This document shows, one piece after another, positions 17,424-27,814 of a stretch of DNA of 64,000 nt. The stretch is taken from contig NZ_CP141587.1 of the NCBI RefSeq assembly GCF_035593985.1, positions 2,106,001 through 2,170,000 of the forward strand, written 5' to 3'. The notes beneath the pieces are model-generated. The model searched no databases and had not been told where the DNA came from. It was given only the letters and a program-made list of their open reading frames with translations. Made by a program: the position numbers and the translations under genes. Each line of letters opens with the position of its first letter. Position 1 is the stretch's first letter. The DNA is from Sphingomonas sp. LY29 (lineage in GTDB: Bacteria; Pseudomonadota; Alphaproteobacteria; Sphingomonadales; Sphingomonadaceae).

Positions 17424-18482
17424 ATGTTGACCATGGTGGCGATGATTGCGGTGCTTGCAGGAGCGCCGGCGGCCGACGCGGAATGCGCGGCGATCGCGAA
17501 GCAGCTTTCCGCGCCGGCGTGCGAAGTCGTCCCCAACGGCATCGTGCTCGCCCGCGAACCGGCGGAAGCGAAGCGGCTGGCCGCCCTTGCCAGGCAAGGC
17601 GAGCGGCGTTTTGCCGCTCACTTCGGGATGGCACCGCCGCGCTACGCGATTGCGCAAGGGTTCGAACGGCCCGCGCTCGATGCGCTGAAGGCGGCGGGTT
17701 TTCGGCAGACGCTGCCGTTCCCCACCGCGGAGCAATTCGAGGCCGGGGCGATCGCCTCGGTCACTCGCGCGGCCGAAACGCAGGCGAAAGCCGCGGGATT
17801 GGATGCCGCGACGATCGCGTCGGTGACCGCGAGCGCGACCGCGCAGTGGCGCGAAAAGAACAGTGTCGCGGTGCGTCATGCGCGCGAGGCGGGCGCGGTG
17901 CCGCACGAGCTTGGCCACCTGTGGCTGATCGAGCAGTATTTCCCGACCACCGCAGGTGACCGACCAAGCCACTATGGCGGCGCGGGCCCCGACTGGCTCG
18001 ACGAGACCGCCGGAATCCTGATGGAAGACGAGGTGATGGCGAACCAGCGCCGTGCCTCGTTCCGCAAGATCGTCGGCGGCGATGCGGAGGCCAGCGCCTT
18101 GCTCGGCGTCACCCGCGACAAGATCCTCGACCTCTCGGGCTTCCTGAAGGCCGACCATCCGATGAAGAGCGTGCAAGAAATCCTGCGCGCGCAGGGGGTT
18201 GTTCCAACCGGCGGGGTCAATGTCCTGACCGGCGACGAGGCGCGAGCGGCGTCGCGCGGCGCGATCGTCTTCTACCTGCAGTCGCGGATGTTCGCGGACT
18301 ATCTGGTCGCCAGGACGAGAAATCCGGCGGTGTTCCAGTCGATCGCGGCGTCGCTGTCGAAGGGGCAAACGATGGACGAGTGGTTGGCGCAGGACGGGCG
18401 CCGGATGGGCCTGAAGCCATCCGTGCAGCTGTTGTCGGACGATTTCCGCCAGTGGGCGACAGCCACTCCAGCCGTCGCCTGA
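17424..18482 (+). CDS. exported HELGH zinc metallopeptidase, uncharacterised
   Basis: A 352-residue protein with a signal peptide (MLTMVAMIAVLAGAPAADA). It carries HELGH at residues 161-165 and a downstream acidic cluster LDETAGILMEDE in which E194 is well placed to be the third zinc ligand (gluzincin-like spacing). No named peptidase family is recognised. ATG 17424 is chosen for its ribosome site (AGGGGG, seven bases upstream) and the signal peptide that starts there; a longer frame from 17382 lacks both. It lies between the two-component pair and a PepSY-like gene on opposite strands. Confidence 0.7.
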   Translation: MLTMVAMIAVLAGAPAADAECAAIAKQLSAPACEVVPNGIVLAREPAEAKRLAALARQGERRFAAHFGMAPPRYAIAQGFERPALDALKAAGFRQTLPFPTAEQFEAGAIASVTRAAETQAKAAGLDAATIASVTASATAQWREKNSVAVRHAREAGAVPHELGHLWLIEQYFPTTAGDRPSHYGGAGPDWLDETAGILMEDEVMANQRRASFRKIVGGDAEASALLGVTRDKILDLSGFLKADHPMKSVQEILRAQGVVPTGGVNVLTGDEARAASRGAIVFYLQSRMFADYLVARTRNPAVFQSIAASLSKGQTMDEWLAQDGRRMGLKPSVQLLSDDFRQWATATPAVA

Positions 18483-18484
18483 CC

Positions 18485-18835
18485 TTATTTGTCGGACTTG
18501 CCGATGATGCGACCGGTGGCGGCATCGACGTCGACCCAGATGACGCGACCCTGATCCATGAATTTCAGCCGATAGTTGCGGCCGCGGAATTCGGGACCGA
18601 GGTAATCGGCGCCGTTCATGTGCGGCATCACCCGGCGCTCGATCTGCGGAAGCGGCATCGAGCGGCCTTCGCGAGTCGCGCGGAAGGCGCGATCCTGGTC
18701 GCGGACGCGCTGGCCCTGCGCCATTTCCGCCGACGCGCCCATCGTGGGCAAGACGAAGGCAGGCGACATGGCGAACGACGGCGAGGCCATCGCGGCAGCG
18801 CATAGGGCGATCAGAAGGGTACGCGACTTGGTCAT
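18485..18835 (-). CDS. exported PepSY-like small protein
   Basis: A 116-residue protein with a signal peptide (MTKSRTLLIALCAAAMASPSFA). The C-terminal part, YRLKFMDQGRVIWVDVDAATGRIIG, matches the PepSY fold's strand pattern; PepSY domains often inhibit peptidases or act as periplasmic sensors. PepSY genes commonly flank PhoPQ-like pairs in alphaproteobacteria, and here one lies close to such a pair and next to a secreted metallopeptidase, suggesting a regulatory or inhibitory link (inference). ATG 18835 is chosen over 18868 because it starts the signal peptide. Confidence 0.75.
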   Translation of the reverse strand: MTKSRTLLIALCAAAMASPSFAMSPAFVLPTMGASAEMAQGQRVRDQDRAFRATREGRSMPLPQIERRVMPHMNGADYLGPEFRGRNYRLKFMDQGRVIWVDVDAATGRIIGKSDK

Positions 18836-18972
18836 CAATCTCACTTTCGATGCCCGTCCTAAAGCCAATCCATTGAACGACTTATGAATGTGCCGGTCGT
18901 CGGCAGTTCAGCATCGCGCGCCGGGGCGGCAAAGGGTGTTCGTGACGCCGATGCTACGCTAGGGCGCGCGCC

Positions 18973-20753
<1,781 letters not shown>

Positions 20754-20757
<4 letters not shown>

Positions 20758-21770
20758 GCGCCGACCATCCGCTGGTAAAGGGCGAGATAGTCGTCGGCCA
20801 TTCGCTCGACGCTGAAGCGCCGCGCAACGGCATCACGGCAGGCTCGACGATCGATTTCGCCCAGGCGATCGATCGCGGCGACAGCTTCGTCGAGCGTGTC
20901 GACGAGGAAGCCGGTAACGCCATGCTCGATCAGTTCGGGCATCGATCCGCGATTGTAGGCGATGACCGGGGTGCCGCACGCCATCGCCTCGATCACCGAC
21001 AGCCCGAAGGGCTCGTCGAAGCCAATCAGGTGGAGGAGGCCGCGCGCTTTCCCGAGGGCGTCGAGGCGTTCCTGCCCGCCGACCACCCCGCGATAGTCGA
21101 CGCCTTCGCCGTCGACGAACGGCTCGACTTCACGCTGGTGATAGCCTTCGTCCTGCACCAGGCCGTAGAGGATCAGGCATCGGTCTGCGGCCTTGGCGGC
21201 GCGGATCGCTTCGCCCGCGCCCTTGTCGGGGTGGATCCGGCCGAAGAAGAGCAGATCGTCGCTGCCGTCGGAATCGAACGGAAAGTCGTCGAGCGGAATG
21301 CCGTGGTGGATCGTCGCGGCATAAGTCAGCGATGCCGCGCGGTCGGTATCGCTGATCGAGACATAGGCGACGCGGTCGTCATATTCCTCATAAACCGGGA
21401 GAATGCGATCGGAGCCGAAGCCGTGGATGGTAGTGACCATCGGCGTGTCGACAAGCCGAGAAAAGCCAAGCGGCGGGAAATCGGCCTGGTTGTGGATGAC
21501 GTCGAAGTCGGCCGCGCGCTCGAACGCATGGGCGAAGTGCAACGTCTCCCACACCTTGGCGTCGAGGCCTTCGCCTTCGGAATAGCCATGCGGCGCCTTG
21601 CCATCGAGCTTGGCCGCCGTGATCGAGTCGAGCGTCGCGAACAGGGTGACATCGACGCCGCGCTTCACCAATGCCTCGGTCAGCAGGCTGGTGACGAGTT
21701 CCCACGGCCCATAGGCGCGCGGCGGGGTGCGCCAGGAAATCGACGAGATCATCGCCACGCGAAGCGTCAT
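20754..21770 (-). CDS. GT4-family glycosyltransferase
   Basis: A 338-residue retaining GT-B glycosyltransferase. The C-terminal nucleotide-sugar site EPFGLSVIEAMACGTPVIAY is the family signature; TTIHGFGSD and FFGRIHPDKGAGEAI are also typical. The N-terminal WRTPPRAYGPWELVTSLL segment is common in cyanobacterial and alphaproteobacterial GT4s. Its ATG overlaps the stop of the GH13 gene upstream, so both come from one transcript. Acceptor unknown; a role in glucoside or storage-sugar metabolism is suggested by the GH13 partner. Confidence 0.87.
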
Positions 21771-23377
21771 TCGGAAGAGGCCATGTCGATGATCATTCCT
21801 TCATTGGGGCGCAGGGTGCCGGGCGCTGCATCGGCGCCGAGGGTGGAGAGCAGGACTGTGCCGACGGCATCGAACGACTGCGGCTGCCCGCCGAAGTTGA
21901 GCGCGATCCGCAGGTGGCGGTCCGCGTGATGCCTGTCGTAGACCAGCAGGTCGCCCTCGCAATCCACCAGTTGCCAGTCTCCAAGCGATAGTGCGCGATG
22001 CGCTCGCCTGAGGGCCAGCAGGTCGTGGTAGAGCCAGAGCATCGACGACTTGTCCGCAGCTTGCGTTTCGACGTTTCGCGTCGACCAGTCGTCGTTGAGC
22101 GGGAGCCACGGATCGCCGCTGCTGAACCCTGCATTGGGTTCGTCGCCGCTCCACGGCATCGGCGTCCGCGAGCGGTCGCGACCGAGGCCAAGGCCGGGTT
22201 CGCGAAGTTCGCGCGGATCGCGCACCTTATCGGGCGCGATCGTCACTTCGCCAATGCCGAGCTCGTCGCCCTGATAAAGCGTCGGGGTCCCGCGCAACGT
22301 CAGCAGCAGCATTGCCGCAACCCGCGCCTGCGGCTCGCCGATCCGCGCCGCGATGCGCGCGGCGTCGTGACTGCCGAACACCCAGTTGGGCCAGCCGCCC
22401 CGGGGAAGGGCAGCTTCATAATCGGTAATCAGCCTGCCGACCGTCTCCGCGTCCCACGGATTTTCGATCAGCGCGAAGTTGAACGGAAGGTGGACCTCTG
22501 GGGACTGCGGCGTGCCGTACCAGACGCACAGGCGATCGTTGGGAAGGAAGATTTCGCCGACCAGCAACCGATCGCCATACTCGTCGGCAAGGCGGCGCAT
22601 GTCGGCGGCGATGGCATGGGCTTCGGGCTGGTCGGTCGAGTGGCGCTGAAGCAGCAGGTCGCGCTGGCCCAGCCCCTCGTGCCAGTCGGGGTTGGCCGGA
22701 TTGTCGGGGAAACCCTCAGCCTTCACGATGTGCCACAGCACGTCGATCCGAAAGCCGTCGACCCCGCGATCGAACCAGAAGCGCATCGCGTCGAACATCG
22801 CGTCGCGGACGTCCGGGTTGCGCCAGTTGAGGTCGGGCTGCTCCTCCAAAAAGGCATGAAGATAATATTCGCCCGATCCCTCGTCCCACTCCCACGACGA
22901 ACCGCCGAAGTCGCTGATCCAATTGTTGGGCGGGCCACCGTCGGCAGCGGGCGGCGCCCAGATGTACCAGTCGCGCTTGGCGCTTTGCTTGGACGACCGG
23001 CTCTCGACGAACCAGGGGTGGCGGTCGCTGCTGTGGTTGGGCACGAAATCGAGCAACAGCTTCAGGCCGCGCGCGTGGACCGCTTCCCGAAGCCGATCGA
23101 AATCCTCGATCGTCCCGAACATCGGCTCGACACCGACATAATCGGCCACGTCGTAACCAAAGTCGGCCATCGGCGAGGGGAAAATCGGCGACAGCCAAAT
23201 GGCATCGACGCCTAGCGAAGCGACATGGTCCAGCCGCTGCTCGATCCCCTTCAGATCGCCAATCCCGTCGCCATCGCTGTCCTGAAACGAACGCGGATAG
23301 ATTTGATAGATGACGCCCGATTCCCACCACGGCCTGTCGGCAGGCAGATCGAGCGGGTCGGGGAGTGGGGCGGGCAT
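21767..23377 (-). CDS. GH13 alpha-glucosidase-like glycoside hydrolase
   Basis: A 536-residue TIM-barrel alpha-amylase-family enzyme. Conserved regions: DFVPNHSSDRHPWF (region I), DGFRIDVLWH with the nucleophile Asp (II), LLVGEIFLP with the acid/base Glu (III) and VFGSHDAARIA (IV, with SHD in place of the more usual NHD). QPDLNWRNPDVRDAM is typical of GH13 oligo-1,6-/alpha-glucosidases. No signal peptide, so it is cytosolic. ATG 23377 is preferred to a start ten residues upstream because MPAPLPDP aligns with usual starts. Stop overlaps the GT4 start. Confidence 0.9.
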   Translation of the reverse strand: MPAPLPDPLDLPADRPWWESGVIYQIYPRSFQDSDGDGIGDLKGIEQRLDHVASLGVDAIWLSPIFPSPMADFGYDVADYVGVEPMFGTIEDFDRLREAVHARGLKLLLDFVPNHSSDRHPWFVESRSSKQSAKRDWYIWAPPAADGGPPNNWISDFGGSSWEWDEGSGEYYLHAFLEEQPDLNWRNPDVRDAMFDAMRFWFDRGVDGFRIDVLWHIVKAEGFPDNPANPDWHEGLGQRDLLLQRHSTDQPEAHAIAADMRRLADEYGDRLLVGEIFLPNDRLCVWYGTPQSPEVHLPFNFALIENPWDAETVGRLITDYEAALPRGGWPNWVFGSHDAARIAARIGEPQARVAAMLLLTLRGTPTLYQGDELGIGEVTIAPDKVRDPRELREPGLGLGRDRSRTPMPWSGDEPNAGFSSGDPWLPLNDDWSTRNVETQAADKSSMLWLYHDLLALRRAHRALSLGDWQLVDCEGDLLVYDRHHADRHLRIALNFGGQPQSFDAVGTVLLSTLGADAAPGTLRPNEGMIIDMASSE

Positions 23378-23422
23378 GCCTGATCGAACCCCCGCCGAAG
23401 CAAGCAAGTTCCGGATCGCCGC

Positions 23423-23848
23423 CTAGCGCCGGGGCCTGGGGGTCAGCCGGCGAAAGCGATCGATTTCGCACGACGCGCCGACTCGCGATCGAATGACCTC
23501 TCGGTCGGCGCAGATGCGGTGGTCTTCGGGCTGAAGGTAAAAGCCGCCGTAAAAGTCGATCGCGGGGCACTCGTCGTCAAGCTCGGCGCGCACCCGGCTG
23601 CGGTCGCGAAAGACGAAATCGATCGATGAGGGGCCCGACAGGACCGATCCGGCGAGGCGGTCGATCGCGATGCACTTCGGCCCCTTGTGCTCTTTCCACT
23701 CGATCCGGGGGTTTAGCCGCGGCCGGACGGGCACGCGCACGATGATCTCGTCGCGGATGACGATCCGGCGGACCACCTGCGGGTCGGTGGCCTCGATCGA
23801 CAGGCCGAACAATGCGGGGAACAGCCCCGTCAGGGCGAAAAGGATCAT
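23423..23848 (-). CDS. exported hypothetical protein
   Basis: A 141-residue protein with a short hydrophobic N-terminus (MILFALTGLFPALFGLSIEA), probably a signal peptide. The mature part has several cysteines (GPKCIAID, DDECPAID, HRICADRE, ASCEIDRF), enough for two disulfides. A weakly similar kind of small cysteine-containing secreted protein is common in sphingomonads, but I recognise no named family. It is transcribed toward the GH13 gene, 45 bases away, and could be co-transcribed. Confidence 0.6.
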   Translation of the reverse strand: MILFALTGLFPALFGLSIEATDPQVVRRIVIRDEIIVRVPVRPRLNPRIEWKEHKGPKCIAIDRLAGSVLSGPSSIDFVFRDRSRVRAELDDECPAIDFYGGFYLQPEDHRICADREVIRSRVGASCEIDRFRRLTPRPRR

Positions 23849-24039
23849 GCAGGTGCAACCATTGCGCGGCCCACTGCTAGCGGCAAGCCTTGAATGGGCG
23901 ATGAATTGAAGGCGATCGCGAAGGCCCGCAGAAGGCTTGCGCTCCCTAGCGACGCTCTTTAGATGCGGGGCGCTATTTCGTAGGCGCGGTCGGCGGCCCG
24001 ATCACCTTGCCGCCCCTCATCAACCTGGAGAACCTTCCC

Positions 24040-24828
24040 ATGGCGAGCCAAGCGCCGAGCACCTTGCCCCTGTTGTATAACGACCTGCAGCCGCTCAATC
24101 GCAACGTCCATGGGGCGTTCCGGGTGCGTAGCGTCAACGGCATCGAACGCGTGGCGCACACGCATGCCATCCCGATCACGGTCGACGAGTTCGCGCTGGC
24201 GCAGCGTCACTACCCGATCGTCTTCTCGGCGGGCGACAATCCGGTTCCTTTGGCGCTGATGGGCCTGCACGAAGGCACCAACACCTTTTTCAAGGCCGAT
24301 GGCACGCTGGTCGACAACACCGTCTACGTGCCAGCCTATCTGCGCCGCTTCCCGTTCGTGCTCGCGCGCCTGCAGGAAGACAGTGACGAACTGTCGCTGT
24401 GCTTCGATCCGACCGCCGATGCGGTGGGCGAATTCGAGGAGGGCGAAGCGCTGTTTAACGGCGACGAGCCGACCGACGCGACCAAGGCGATCCTGCAGTT
24501 CTGTGAGCAGTTCGAGCAGGCCGGGCAGCGCACCCAAGCGTTCATGACCGAATTGATGGGCTCCAAGCTGTTGATGGAAGGCGAAGTCGCCATCCAGCCC
24601 GAAGGCGTCGAACAGCCCGCCATCTATCGCGGTTTTCAGATGATCGACGAAGAGAAGTTCCGTGAACTTCGCGGCGACGAGCTTCGCAAGCTCAACCAGA
24701 ACGGCGGCCTTCCGCTGATCATGGCGCACCTCTTCTCGCTGTCGGTGATCCGCGAGATTTTCGCGCGCCAGGTGCAGCAGGGCACCGGTCCGGCCAACAT
24801 CCCGCAGCGGGCTCCCGCCGAAGCGTGA
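24040..24828 (+). CDS. SapC family protein
   Basis: A 262-residue soluble protein. The segments HYPIVFSAGDNPVPLALMGL, YVPAYLRRFPFVL, LQFCEQFEQAGQRTQAF and GFQMIDEEKFREL are typical of the SapC family (named from an S-layer-linked Campylobacter gene). Molecular function is not established. ATG 24040 is chosen because GGAG precedes it (CTGGAGAACCTTCCC) and homologues begin there. It is followed immediately by a strongly structured region and a terminator. Confidence 0.85.
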   Translation: MASQAPSTLPLLYNDLQPLNRNVHGAFRVRSVNGIERVAHTHAIPITVDEFALAQRHYPIVFSAGDNPVPLALMGLHEGTNTFFKADGTLVDNTVYVPAYLRRFPFVLARLQEDSDELSLCFDPTADAVGEFEEGEALFNGDEPTDATKAILQFCEQFEQAGQRTQAFMTELMGSKLLMEGEVAIQPEGVEQPAIYRGFQMIDEEKFRELRGDELRKLNQNGGLPLIMAHLFSLSVIREIFARQVQQGTGPANIPQRAPAEA

Positions 24829-24837
24829 TCTTTATTC

Positions 24838-25011
24838 GACGAGGCGTTCAGCCTCGTCATTGAAACGGCGCGGCCGATCCCCATCTCGGAGGTCTGCCGC
24901 GCCGTTCTTGTCTGTGCCCCCCTTCAGCAAGACTCGGCGTAGCACGCACCGCAAGGTGCGTTCCTCCCTGTACCTTCGGCCATCCCGGCATAACCGGGGT
25001 GGCCGTTTTTT
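24838..25011 (+). ncRNA. structured 3' region of sapC or independent small RNA (candidate)
   Basis: Four strong stems lie in tandem right after the sapC stop: GACGAGGC/GCCTCGTC (24838-24858), AACGGCGCGG/CCGCGCCGTT enclosing a 23-base loop with an inner CCGA/TCGG stem (24864-24906), ACGCACC/GGTGCGT with a GCAA tetraloop (24944-24961) and a terminator stem with T6 (24977-25011). No open frame explains them. It may be a long 3' UTR or an sRNA processed from the sapC message. I cannot name a family. Confidence 0.35.
24977..25011 (+). terminator. rho-independent terminator after sapC
   Basis: A 12-base stem CGGCCATCCCGG pairs with CCGGGGTGGCCG (one G-U) across a five-base loop and is followed by TTTTTT. 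It ends transcription from the sapC side. The T tract overlaps the stop codon of the convergent N-formylglutamate amidohydrolase gene. Confidence 0.85.
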
Positions 25012-25846
25012 ATTCGGCGGCCTGCGCGTACGGCATGTCCTGCAAGGCCAGTGACGCATCGGTCGCCACGCGCTCGATCAGCCGCGATACCCGATCGAAA
25101 CCGGATGAGGGTTGGCGGCCATCGGCCTGCAGGTATAGCGCACGGCTGATTTCCAGCTGGATCGCGTGGATGCTCTCGGCGGGTCGGCCGTGGCGGGCGG
25201 CGATTGCTCCGCCAGCGTAGGGGGCGTTGTAGGCGACGCGAAAGCCCAGGTCGCGCGCGGAGAACGCGACTTGGTCGCGCACCCAGCCCGCCGCAGTTGT
25301 CCCGTGCCGATCGCCGATGACGACGTCTGCTACGCCGCTCGATGGCGGCATCGAATGACAGTCGAGAAGCAGCGCCGAGCCATGGTCGATGACCAAGCGG
25401 TCCAGACCGGCTTCAATCGCCCGGTGGTAAGGGAGATGCACGCCAGCGATCCGCCGCTCGAGTTCCTCCCGATCGATTCGACGACGCCACAGTGCCCCAT
25501 CGCGGCGCGTGCGGGCGGGGATCAAGCCAATTCCGGCGCGCGCCCGCGCTCCGATCGCTTGCGACCCGATCCCTTCGATCGCGCCAGGGTCGAGTTCCTC
25601 TTCGCCGCGATTGCAGTCGATTACCGCACGCGGCACCTGCTGGATCACGGCCCCGAACCCCGCCGCGATCGCGCGCCAGGCGAGCCGATCGACCAGCGGA
25701 TCCTCAAGCGTCTCGAGCGATCGGCGACCGCGCGCGGCGTTCGCCAGCAGTTTCGCGTCATATTCACGCCCGGCGTGAGGTACCGATAGCAGCACCGGAC
25801 TACTTCGACGCACGGGATGGAGGAGCGGCGGTGGATAAATTGTCAT
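25010..25846 (-). CDS. N-formylglutamate amidohydrolase family protein
   Basis: A 278-residue protein with family segments VLLSVPHAGREY (metal-binding His), IDCNRGEEELDPG, and LLLDCHSMPPS, plus HAIQLEISRALYL with the conserved Glu. The family (HutG/FGase) hydrolyses N-formylglutamate to glutamate and formate in histidine degradation, but no hut genes are nearby, and related enzymes act on other N-formyl or N-acyl amino acids. Cytosolic, no signal peptide. Single gene facing sapC. Confidence 0.87.
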   Translation of the reverse strand: MTIYPPPLLHPVRRSSPVLLSVPHAGREYDAKLLANAARGRRSLETLEDPLVDRLAWRAIAAGFGAVIQQVPRAVIDCNRGEEELDPGAIEGIGSQAIGARARAGIGLIPARTRRDGALWRRRIDREELERRIAGVHLPYHRAIEAGLDRLVIDHGSALLLDCHSMPPSSGVADVVIGDRHGTTAAGWVRDQVAFSARDLGFRVAYNAPYAGGAIAARHGRPAESIHAIQLEISRALYLQADGRQPSSGFDRVSRLIERVATDASLALQDMPYAQAAE

Positions 25847-25949
25847 GGCAAGGTCCGGATCGCTGCCCGTGCCATTCGTGGACGTTGCGGCAAGATCCTC
25901 ATCCTAAGCGCTGGAAAATATTTACGGTTACGCGCATAGAGTCGACATC

Positions 25950-26327
25950 ATGATCCGAATTCTCCTTGCCGAAGACGATAGCTCGATGCGCGAATATCTC
26001 CAGCGCGCGTTGCAGCGCGTCGGATATGAGGTGGAGGCAGTCGGCTGCGGCACCGAGGCCGTGCCGCTGCTCGAAGCCGGCAAGTACGACCTGCTGCTGA
26101 CCGACATCGTCATGCCGGAAATGGACGGGATCGAGCTCGCCCAGAAGGCCAGTACGATCGATCCCGCGATCCGGGTGATGTTCATCACCGGCTTTGCCGC
26201 CGTGGCGCTCCAGGGCGGCCGCGCGGCGCCGGAAGCGAAGCTTCTGTCGAAGCCGTTCCACCTGAAGGACCTCGTCGCCGAGGTCGATCGCCTGTTCCAG
26301 ACCGAGGACCAGCACGGACGCCTGTAG
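25950..26327 (+). CDS. cpdR: single-domain response regulator CpdR
   Basis: A 125-residue stand-alone receiver. Phospho-acceptor is D52 in LLLTDIVMPEMDG, Thr in MFITGFA and Lys in LLSKPFHLKDLV. The MIRILLAEDDSSMREYL start and SKPFHLKDLV-EV end are characteristic of CpdR, the ClpXP adaptor controlled by the CckA-ChpT relay in alphaproteobacterial cell-cycle control. When unphosphorylated it primes ClpXP for degrading substrates such as PdeA and McpA (known from Caulobacter). Confidence 0.9.
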   Translation: MIRILLAEDDSSMREYLQRALQRVGYEVEAVGCGTEAVPLLEAGKYDLLLTDIVMPEMDGIELAQKASTIDPAIRVMFITGFAAVALQGGRAAPEAKLLSKPFHLKDLVAEVDRLFQTEDQHGRL

Positions 26328-26387
26328 GCGAAGTGCTTTAAGGCCTTGCGGCCATGCGAAACCCCCCTTAAAGGCCCGCATCAGAGT

Positions 26388-26462
26388 GGGCGTGTAGCTC
26401 AGTGGTAGAGCACTGTGTTGACATCGCAGGGGTCGCAAGTTCAATCCTTGCCACGCCCACCA
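26388..26462 (+). tRNA. tRNA-Val (anticodon GAC)
   Basis: Acceptor GGGCGTG pairs with CACGCCC, D arm GCTC-AGTGGTA-GAGC, anticodon arm CTGTG-TTGACAT-CGCAG gives GAC, T arm CAAG-TTCAATC-CTTG, and CCA is encoded. It lies 60 bases after cpdR. The anticodon stem has a G-C/T-like imperfection only; the fold is otherwise standard. Confidence 0.96.
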
Positions 26463-26601
26463 TATTCTCCCTTTCACGCTCCACCGAGATGACCGCATAG
26501 TCTCTTGGCGCGTCCGCGGATCTGAGGAACGTCGCCCCTTGCCGTCGGTTGTCCCGCTTGTCTCACCGATGCGGTGCGGCGGGTCAGTGGGGGGCCGGAT
26601 C

Positions 26602-26922
26602 TTGAGAAATCTAGTTCTTTGCGTGTCGAGCATGCTGGTGTTGTCGGCCTGCGCGGCGCCTTCCGCGCGCATCTCGACCAGCCTTCAGCGTTACGGCCTG
26701 GACGCCGCGCGGGCTGACTGTGTCGGGGGACGATTGCAGGCGGACCTGTCGATCGGGCAGTTGCAGCAGCTTGGCCGCGCCGCCGCTGCCTATCGACAGG
26801 GCGATACGAACCCAGCCGCATTGACGACCGGTGACCTCGTGCGCGTCGCCGGCGAGATCGAGGATCCCACCGTCGCGGTCGCCGTCGGAAAGGCTGCGCT
26901 GGGCTGCGGAGTGCTTTTCTAA
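26602..26922 (+). CDS. small putative lipoprotein
   Basis: About 106 residues with a short lipoprotein signal (LRNLVLCVSSMLVLSAC) whose LSAC lipobox places the lipidated Cys near residue 17. The mature part has two further cysteines (ADCVGGR and ALGCGVLF). I chose TTG 26602 because GGGGGG lies seven bases upstream and the signal peptide begins there; GTG 26587 or TTG 26539 are alternatives. No family recognised. Convergent with the methyltransferase gene, five bases apart. Confidence 0.6.
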   Translation: MRNLVLCVSSMLVLSACAAPSARISTSLQRYGLDAARADCVGGRLQADLSIGQLQQLGRAAAAYRQGDTNPAALTTGDLVRVAGEIEDPTVAVAVGKAALGCGVLF

Positions 26923-26927
26923 AGCCC

Positions 26928-27740
26928 TCAGCGCGGCTTGACGAAGCGCAGTGTCATTCGATCGCTTTCGCCGATCGCGGCGTAGCGAGCGCGATCCTTG
27001 TCGCCGAGGCGGTAAGTCGGGGGCAGGGTCCACACGCCCTCAGGATGATCGGCGGTATCGCGCGGGTTTGCGTTGAGCTCGGTCGATGCGACGAGGCGGA
27101 AGCCGGCGCCTTCGGCAAGGCGGCGCACGGTCGAGGTCTTGACGTATCCGCTCTTCATCTGGCGCGCGTCGTCTGCGGTTTCGGGGAGGCGGTGTTCGAC
27201 GACGCCGAGCGTGCCGCCGGGCTTCAGCATCGCATACATCTGCTGGAAAGCGGCTTGGTCGAACGGCTCTTTGCCCATCATCCAGTTGTGGACGTTACGG
27301 AAGGTCAGCACGACGTCGGCGCTTCCCGGCGTAACCGGTGTCCCGCCGGCGGCGAGGATCGGGAAGTTCGCGGTGCGGACGCCGCCATAGACGGCGGGTT
27401 GCGCGGCGATGAGCTTGCGCACGCCGGTCAGGCTGCGGTCGGGCGCCGCTGCAATGTAGGTGCCGCCGCCCTGGGCGAGATAGGGGGCGAGAATTTCGGT
27501 GTACCAGCCGCCACCGGGCCAGATCTCGACGACGGTGTCGCTCGGCCGGACGCCGAAGAAGGCCAGCGTTTCGACCGGATGGCGGTAGGCGTCGCGGGCA
27601 AGGTTGGCCGGGGTTCGCGTCGGCGCTGCGGCGGCAGCGCGAAGCGACACAAGGTTGTCCGCGCTGGGAGCGGGCGTCGAGGCGCAGGCGGCAAGCGACA
27701 GGGTGCAGGCGAGGGCGAGGGAGAAGCGGGTGCGCATCAT
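26928..27740 (-). CDS. exported class I SAM-dependent methyltransferase-like lipoprotein
   Basis: A 270-residue protein with a lipoprotein-type signal (MMRTRFSLALACTLSLAACAS, LAAC lipobox). The mature part carries a Rossmann methyltransferase fold: VVEIWPGGGWYTEIL is motif I, DVVLTFRNVHNW motif IV and LKPGGTLGVVEHR motif V. Methyltransferase folds with export signals are a known but poorly understood proteobacterial group; SAM is not known in the periplasm, so the true activity is unclear. ATG 27740 has GGAAGG upstream and starts the signal peptide, so the longer frame to 27824 is rejected. Confidence 0.82.
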   Translation of the reverse strand: MMRTRFSLALACTLSLAACASTPAPSADNLVSLRAAAAAPTRTPANLARDAYRHPVETLAFFGVRPSDTVVEIWPGGGWYTEILAPYLAQGGGTYIAAAPDRSLTGVRKLIAAQPAVYGGVRTANFPILAAGGTPVTPGSADVVLTFRNVHNWMMGKEPFDQAAFQQMYAMLKPGGTLGVVEHRLPETADDARQMKSGYVKTSTVRRLAEGAGFRLVASTELNANPRDTADHPEGVWTLPPTYRLGDKDRARYAAIGESDRMTLRFVKPR

Positions 27741-27814
27741 GGTCCTTCCGAATGGGAGGCCATGAGGATGAACGCGAATGGCGGCGCTAGGCAACCGCCA
27801 TTCGCATGGCAGTT

